Shown: piece by piece, positions 1-3,114 of the stretch | Layout of the letters: each line of letters begins with the position of its first letter | How positions within the stretch are numbered: the first letter of the stretch is position 1 | Source: CAZYSK01 sp964649415 | GTDB lineage: Bacteria; Chloroflexota; Anaerolineae; B4-G1 | DNA length: 5,851 nucleotides | Direction of reading: 5' to 3' | Assembly: GCA_964649415.1 (NCBI GenBank) | Contig: CAZYSK010000170.1 | Coordinates: 1 to 5,851 of the forward strand | Notes under the pieces: model-generated | Told to the model about the DNA's origin: nothing | Database searches by the model: none | What the model saw: only the letters and a program-made list of their open reading frames with translations | Made by a program: the position numbers and the translations under genes

Positions 1-530
1 CCACCTACACCGACCCGGCCCAGAACGGGCGCGCGGGCGTGATCGTGCCCCACGGGGTGCTCTTTCGCGGTGGGGCGGAGGGCAAGATCCGCCGCAAGCT
101 GATCGAGGAGAACCTGCTGGACGCGGTGATCGGGCTGCCGCCCAATCTGTTCTACGGCACAGGTATCCCGGCGGCGATTCTGGTGTTCAGGCGGCACAAG
201 GACGACGACACGGTGGTCTTCATCGACGCCAGTGGTGAGGATGGATTCGAGGCGGGCACGCCGCAGAACCGGCTGCGGATGCAGGACGTGGAGCGGATCG
301 TCGCCGCCTATCGGGCGCGCGAATTTGTGGACAAGTACGCCCACGTGGCCACTTTTGCCGAGATCGAGGAGAACGACTTCAACCTCAATATCCCGCGCTA
401 CGTGGACACCTTCGAGCCGGAGCCGGATGTGGATATGGTTGTGGTGGCGCAGGAAATCTCACAACTAGAAGCGGAACTGACCAAGATAAAAGCCCAGATG
501 ACCGAGTATCTGCGGAAGTTGGGAATATGA
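1..530 (+). CDS. hsdM: Type I R-M methyltransferase subunit HsdM, C-terminal part (5' truncated by window)
   Basis: This is the C-terminal 175 residues of the N6-adenine methyltransferase subunit; the frame is open from base 3 and ends at TGA 528-530. The GTG at 39 is internal, not a start. The diagnostic part is the end of the catalytic domain: VIVPHGVLFRGGAEGKIR (fragment residues 13-30), then LLDAVIGLPPNLFYGTGIP and AAILVFRR, which are characteristic of the HsdM/N6_Mtase family. The SAM-binding motif and the NPPF/Y catalytic motif lie upstream of the window and cannot be checked. The tail (DVDMVVVAQEISQLEAELTKIK onward, shown here only in part) looks like a helical or coiled-coil segment, as expected for the HsdM C-terminus that contacts HsdS. 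HsdM pairs with HsdS to methylate both strands of the recognition site. The stop overlaps the hsdS start (ATGA, 527-530), implying one transcript and coupled translation. Confidence 0.95.
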   Translation, partial: TYTDPAQNGRAGVIVPHGVLFRGGAEGKIRRKLIEENLLDAVIGLPPNLFYGTGIPAAILVFRRHKDDDTVVFIDASGEDGFEAGTPQNRLRMQDVERIVAAYRAREFVDKYAHVATFAEIEENDFNLNIPRYVDTFEPEPDVDMVVVAQEISQLEAELTKIKAQMTEYLRKLGI

Positions 531-1702
531 AAACCAAGGAGTGGTTTTCTACTATGCTTGGCAAGATCGCTCAGATCTATGACGGACCTCATGCCACGCC
601 TGAAAAGACTGGAGATGGCCCTTGGTATCTAAGCATCAGTAGTTTGGTGGATGGACGACTTGACCTTTCGCAATCAGCCCATGTCTCAGAGGAAGATTTC
701 AGGATTTGGACAAAAAGAGTAAAGCCGGAAGCTGGGGACGTAGTTTTCTCGTATGAGACCAGGTTAGGAGAAGCAGCGCTTGTACCAGATGGACTTCGGT
801 GTGCATTAGGACGAAGAATGGGCTTGCTTCGACCTGATACGAGCCGGGTTGATTCCCAATTCCTGGTGTACGCATATCTTGGCCCTGAATTTCAGAATAC
901 AATTCACACTCGCATATCTCATGGGAGCACAGTAAATCGTATCTTGCTGACAGAACTGAGAGACTACCCAATAAGGCTCCCTCCTCTCCCCGAACAGCGC
1001 AAAATCGCCGAAATCCTCGGTACGTGGGACGAAGCCATTGCCCTCACCGAGCGGCGCATCAAGGCGGCGCGGCAGCGCAAAAAGGGCATGATGCAGCGCC
1101 TGCTCACCGGTCGTGTGCGGTTTCCGGAGTTCGAGGGTGAAGAGTGGCAGACGGTCAAGCTAGGCGAGGTTTTCGATGAGCGCAAAGAGCGTGGTTATGG
1201 AGACCTACCACTGCTCTCCGTGACCGCTGAGGCGGGCATTGTCTATCGGGATGAGCTGGACCGCCGCGATACGTCGAGCTCTGACAAGTCGAATTATCTG
1301 CGTGTGTGTGAGGGAGACGTGGCCTACAACACGATGCGGATGTGGCAAGGGCGATCCGGGGTTTCGGAGTATGAGGGCATCGTCAGTCCGGCTTATACTG
1401 TGTGTGAGCCTGCCCCCGAGATTGATGTAGATTTCGTGGGGTATCTCTTCCAATTGCCCTCAATCATTTACAGATTCAGACGCTATTCACAGGGGATGGT
1501 TTCGGATACGTGGACACTCCGATACGATAGCTTCGCTGCCATCGCGGTTCAGATACCGAGCCTTGATGAGCAGAAGAGAATTGCCGATGTCCTGCAAACC
1601 TGTGACCGGGAGATCGAGCTGCTTGAGCAAAAACGCGACGCCCTGCAGCGCCAGAAGAAGGGCTTGATGCAGCGGCTGCTCACCGGGCGGGTTCGGGTGT
1701 AA
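527..1702 (+). CDS. hsdS: Type I R-M specificity subunit HsdS
   Basis: This complete 391-residue specificity subunit sets the DNA sequence recognised by both methylation and restriction complexes. It has the classic two-fold layout: target recognition domain TRD1 at about residues 1-150, central conserved helix region at about 151-200 (starts LPPLPEQRKIAEILGTWD, ends KKGMMQRLLTGRVRFPEF), TRD2 at about 205-342 (starts EEWQTVKLGEVF), and a C-terminal conserved helix region at about 343-391 (starts IPSLDEQKRIADVLQTCD, ends KKGLMQRLLTGRVRV). The two conserved regions are near copies of each other, as in the pseudo-symmetric HsdS fold. The length is slightly short of the usual 400-460 residues, but no domain is missing. 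ATG 527 is chosen because it overlaps the hsdM stop and leads directly into TRD1 (KEWFSTMLGKIAQIYDG). TRD1 DNA is visibly AT-richer than the rest of the gene: two hand-counted 60-base lines, 661-720 and 901-960, are each 43% GC, against 62% in 1081-1140. This suggests that TRD1 was exchanged. The recognition sequence cannot be predicted from this. Confidence 0.96.
   Translation: MKTKEWFSTMLGKIAQIYDGPHATPEKTGDGPWYLSISSLVDGRLDLSQSAHVSEEDFRIWTKRVKPEAGDVVFSYETRLGEAALVPDGLRCALGRRMGLLRPDTSRVDSQFLVYAYLGPEFQNTIHTRISHGSTVNRILLTELRDYPIRLPPLPEQRKIAEILGTWDEAIALTERRIKAARQRKKGMMQRLLTGRVRFPEFEGEEWQTVKLGEVFDERKERGYGDLPLLSVTAEAGIVYRDELDRRDTSSSDKSNYLRVCEGDVAYNTMRMWQGRSGVSEYEGIVSPAYTVCEPAPEIDVDFVGYLFQLPSIIYRFRRYSQGMVSDTWTLRYDSFAAIAVQIPSLDEQKRIADVLQTCDREIELLEQKRDALQRQKKGLMQRLLTGRVRV
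1082..1120 (+). repeat. hsdS internal direct repeat, copy 1 (central conserved region)
   Basis: This 39-nt segment, encoding KGMMQRLLTGRVR, matches 1658-1696 (KGLMQRLLTGRVR) at 34 of 39 positions by hand alignment. The pair marks the end of each half of HsdS and reflects the internal duplication of the family. Such repeats are known sites for exchange or rearrangement of TRDs. Confidence 0.85.
1658..1696 (+). repeat. hsdS internal direct repeat, copy 2 (C-terminal conserved region)
   Basis: This is the partner of 1082-1120, with 34 of 39 identical bases. It lies just before the hsdS stop at 1700-1702. Confidence 0.85.
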
Positions 1703-1703
1703 C

Positions 1704-1725
1704 CGCGATTGGAAATCGCGCCTAC
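1704..1725 (-). repeat. REP-like palindrome immediately after the hsdS stop
   Basis: A perfect 7-bp inverted repeat, CGCGATT (1704-1710) and AATCGCG (1714-1720) with a GGA loop, begins one base after the hsdS TAA (1700-1702). It is followed by CTAC at 1722-1725, which reads GTAG 5' of the stem on the minus strand. Stem plus 5' GTAG is the known layout of REP elements served by RAYT transposases. A hairpin this close to a stop could protect the 3' end of the hsdMS mRNA. There is no T-run, so it is not called as an intrinsic terminator. Confidence 0.85.
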
Positions 1726-1787
1726 GATGCGGCGAGGGCGGGAATTGCGCCCGCGATGTGGCGAGGGCGGGAAACGCGCCGCCGGAT

Positions 1788-1810
1788 GTAGCCGCGATTT
1801 CCTAATCGCG
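1788..1810 (+). repeat. REP-like palindrome, plus orientation
   Basis: GTAG at 1788-1791 is followed by C and a perfect 7-bp stem, CGCGATT (1793-1799) and AATCGCG (1804-1810), with a TCCT loop. This is the complete REP layout on the plus strand. The less perfect CGCGATT GGG AATCGTG (1831-1847, 7 bp with one G-T pair) lies 20 bp downstream in the opposite orientation, forming an inverted pair like those found in bacterial interspersed mosaic elements. Confidence 0.8.
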
Positions 1811-1885
1811 TTGTGTCGCGTGAGGGTTTCCGCGATTGGGAATCGTGCCCGCGATGTGGCGAGGTCGGGAATCGCGCCGCCCGAT

Positions 1886-1908
1886 GTAGCCGCGATTTCC
1901 TAATCGCG
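1886..1908 (+). repeat. REP-like palindrome, plus orientation, second copy
   Basis: This matches 1788-1810 exactly: GTAG 1886-1889, then CGCGATT (1891-1897), TCCT and AATCGCG (1902-1908). It lies in the second copy of the 98-bp repeat, so it arose by tandem duplication rather than as an independent insertion. It is the last complete GTAG-bearing element before the degenerate 46-bp array. Confidence 0.8.
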
Positions 1909-2117
1909 TTGTGTCGCGTGGGGAGTTCCGCGATTGGAGATCGGCCCACGGCGTCGTGTCGCGTGGGGGAGTTCCGCGATTGGAAATCGTGCCCGCGGCG
2001 TTGTGTCGCATGGGGGAGTTCCGCGATTGGAGATCGGCCCACGGCGTCGTGTCGCATGGGGGAGTTCCGCGATTGGAGATCGGCCCACGGCGTCGTGTCG
2101 CGTGGGGGAGTTCCGCG

Positions 2118-2217
2118 NNNNNNNNNNNNNNNNNNNNNNNNNNNNNNNNNNNNNNNNNNNNNNNNNNNNNNNNNNNNNNNNNNNNNNNNNNNNNNNNNNN
2201 NNNNNNNNNNNNNNNNN
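2118..2217. other. Assembly gap of exactly 100 N
   Basis: The run of N is exactly 100 long, a common placeholder for a scaffold gap of unknown size. The repeat starts on either side (2110 and 2223) are 113 bp apart, which is not a multiple of 46. The true length is therefore probably different, and the number of array units is unknown. Confidence 0.9.
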
Positions 2218-2226
2218 GGGGAGTTC

Positions 2227-2248
2227 CGCGATTGGAAATCGCGCCTAC
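2227..2248 (-). repeat. Intact REP-like palindrome within the 46-bp array
   Basis: This is the only array member seen with both a perfect stem (CGCGATT 2227-2233, GGA, AATCGCG 2237-2243) and CTAC (2245-2248), which is GTAG on the minus strand. It resembles the copy at 1704-1725, including the C between stem and CTAC. It may be the ancestral unit from which neighbours decayed. Confidence 0.75.
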
Positions 2249-2429
2249 GGCGTCGTGTCGCGTGAGGAGTTCCGCGATTGGAAAGATGCCTGCGGCGTCG
2301 TGTCGCATGGGGAAGTTCCGCGATTGGAGATCGGCCCACGGCGTCGTGTCGCGTGGGGGAGTTCCGCGATTGGAGATCGCGCGACGGTGTTGTGGCCGGG
2401 TATCGCGCCCATCTATAGAGAGGCAACCA

Positions 2430-2969
2430 ATGCTGACCGCACAGAAGCAGATTCGGGCAAAAATCCGCCGCTGGTACGTGCCCAACGCCATCTATTTCAT
2501 CACGGCTGTGACACTGGACCGGCGCCCGGTTTTTCTCGACGATCCCAACGTGGAATTGCTCCGTGCCACTATGCGCTGCGCCAAGGAGTATCATCCATTC
2601 ACCATGCACGCGTACGTGTTCTTGCCCGACCACTTTCATCTATTGATCTTCGTACCCGAGACCACCAACATCAGCAAGCTCATGCAATCAATACAGCGCA
2701 ACTTTACGCGAAACCACAAAACGGCGCACAACATCAATCGGCCTACCCACATATGGCAGCGGGGTTTCTGGGATCACGTCATCCGAGATGAAGACGATTT
2801 CGCCAATCACCTTGACTACATCCACTACAACCCGGTCAAGCATGGGTACGTGGACACACCAGAGGCGTACGAACACACCAGCTTCCACGAATACGTGAAA
2901 CGCGGATGGTATGAGGCAGGTTGGGGTCACACAGAACCGGAGTCCATATCCAGATTTGATTTTGAGTGA
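2430..2969 (+). CDS. rayT: REP-associated tyrosine transposase (RAYT, Y1/HUH family)
   Basis: This 179-residue protein belongs to the IS200/IS605-like Y1 transposase superfamily, in the RAYT branch that acts on single-stranded REP palindromes. The metal-binding HUH motif is H68-F-H70 in FLPDHFHLLIF, and the likely catalytic tyrosine is Y130 in LDYIHYNPVKHGY. WQRGFWDHVIRDEDDF (109-124) is another hallmark of the family. Length is normal, and the gene looks intact. ATG 2430 is chosen because GAGAGG (2418-2423) precedes it by 6 nt and the family N-terminus (RRWYVPNAIYFITAVT) follows at residue 13; the frame is open further upstream only through repeat DNA. Palindromes with a 5' GTAG lie on both sides, as expected for a RAYT and its REP substrates. 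Two hand-counted lines (2641-2700, 2701-2760) give 47% and 52% GC, lower than hsdR, consistent with acquisition. RAYTs are usually single-copy and vertically maintained, so this may be a domesticated gene. Confidence 0.94.
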   Translation: MLTAQKQIRAKIRRWYVPNAIYFITAVTLDRRPVFLDDPNVELLRATMRCAKEYHPFTMHAYVFLPDHFHLLIFVPETTNISKLMQSIQRNFTRNHKTAHNINRPTHIWQRGFWDHVIRDEDDFANHLDYIHYNPVKHGYVDTPEAYEHTSFHEYVKRGWYEAGWGHTEPESISRFDFE

Positions 2970-3025
2970 CCAGGATTGGGCGGTCATTTGGTGTTGGGCA
3001 AGGTTTGAGCTATGCGCGAGGGACA

Positions 3026-3047
3026 CGCGATTGGAAATCGCGGCTAC
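3026..3047 (-). repeat. REP-like palindrome in the hsdR leader, copy 1
   Basis: Perfect 7-bp stem, CGCGATT (3026-3032), GGA, AATCGCG (3036-3042), then G and CTAC (3044-3047), giving GTAG 5' of the stem on the minus strand. It is identical over stem, loop and CTAC to the copy 50 bp downstream. Apart from these two elements, the 145-bp stretch 2970-3114 shows no gene and no convincing promoter. Confidence 0.88.
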
Positions 3048-3075
3048 GGGTGGGGAAGGCTGTGCGTGGCAGATG

Positions 3076-3097
3076 CGCGATTGGAAATCGCGGCTAC
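3076..3097 (-). repeat. REP-like palindrome in the hsdR leader, copy 2
   Basis: Perfect 7-bp stem, CGCGATT (3076-3082), GGA, AATCGCG (3086-3092), then G and CTAC (3094-3097). The stem ends only 5 bases before the hsdR SD (3098-3106). A hairpin here in the mRNA could limit ribosome access or block RNA decay; this is inferred from position only. Confidence 0.88.
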
Positions 3098-3106
3098 AAG
3101 GGAGGT
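3098..3106 (+). promoter_or_regulatory. Strong ribosome binding site of hsdR
   Basis: AAGGGAGGT is a near-consensus Shine-Dalgarno sequence. The GGGAGG core (3100-3105) ends 9 nt before ATG 3115. It decides between ATG 3115 and the in-frame ATG 3124 in favour of 3115. Confidence 0.8.
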
Positions 3107-3114
3107 AAGCGCTG

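Larger units (their letters stand above)
1755..1949 (+). repeat. 98-bp tandem direct repeat, two copies, containing REP palindromes
   Basis: Two adjacent imperfect copies, about 1755-1852 and 1853-1949, are offset by 98 bp (GATGTGGCGAGG at 1755 and 1853). Each copy runs through GTAG, a REP stem in plus orientation, then TTGTGTCGCGTG and a second stem of the CGCGATTGG type. A shorter related start, GATGCGGCGAGG, lies at 1726, 29 bp before copy 1. The second copy runs into the 46-bp array that follows, so the two repeat types share parts. No coding potential is supported here. Confidence 0.75.
1925..2400 (+). repeat. 46-bp tandem array of degenerate REP-derived units, interrupted by the assembly gap
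   Basis: Units starting with GTTCCGCGATTGG begin at 1925, 1971, 2018, 2064, 2110, then after the gap at 2223, 2269, 2315 and 2361. Spacing is 46 bp except one of 47. Each unit holds a minus-oriented REP stem, mostly decayed to CGCGATTGGAGATCGG, then a GC-rich stretch ending TGTCGCGTGGGG or TGTCGCATGGGG. In three units this stretch could form a second hairpin, CCCACG with CGTGGG (1945-1950/1962-1967, 2084-2089/2101-2106, 2335-2340/2352-2357). The last unit decays after about 2390. The region is open in several frames only because the GC-rich repeat contains few stops. The 46-bp period is not a multiple of three, so no protein repeat is conserved. This is not a CRISPR array, because no unique spacers separate the repeats. 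Confidence 0.88.

Noticed and set aside
1704..1725. Intrinsic terminator after hsdS
   Set aside because: The stem is good, but no T-run follows on the plus strand.
1925..2400. CRISPR array
   Set aside because: The whole 46-bp unit repeats without unique spacers, and no cas gene is seen.
2390..2419. Promoter for the RAYT: TTGTGG, 18 bp, TATAGA
   Set aside because: The -10 box would place the start site at about 2426, downstream of the SD at 2418-2423, so the message would lack its ribosome binding site.
1911..2429. Repeat protein, or a long N-terminal extension of the RAYT encoded by the repeat array
   Set aside because: The 46-bp period shifts frame each unit, so no peptide repeat is kept in one frame. 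The frame also crosses the N gap, and the RAYT has its own SD and a normal family start at 2430.
2988..3016. Promoter for hsdR: TTGGTG, 17 bp, TATGCG
   Set aside because: Spacing is ideal, but only three of six bases match in each box, which is no better than expected by chance in this DNA.
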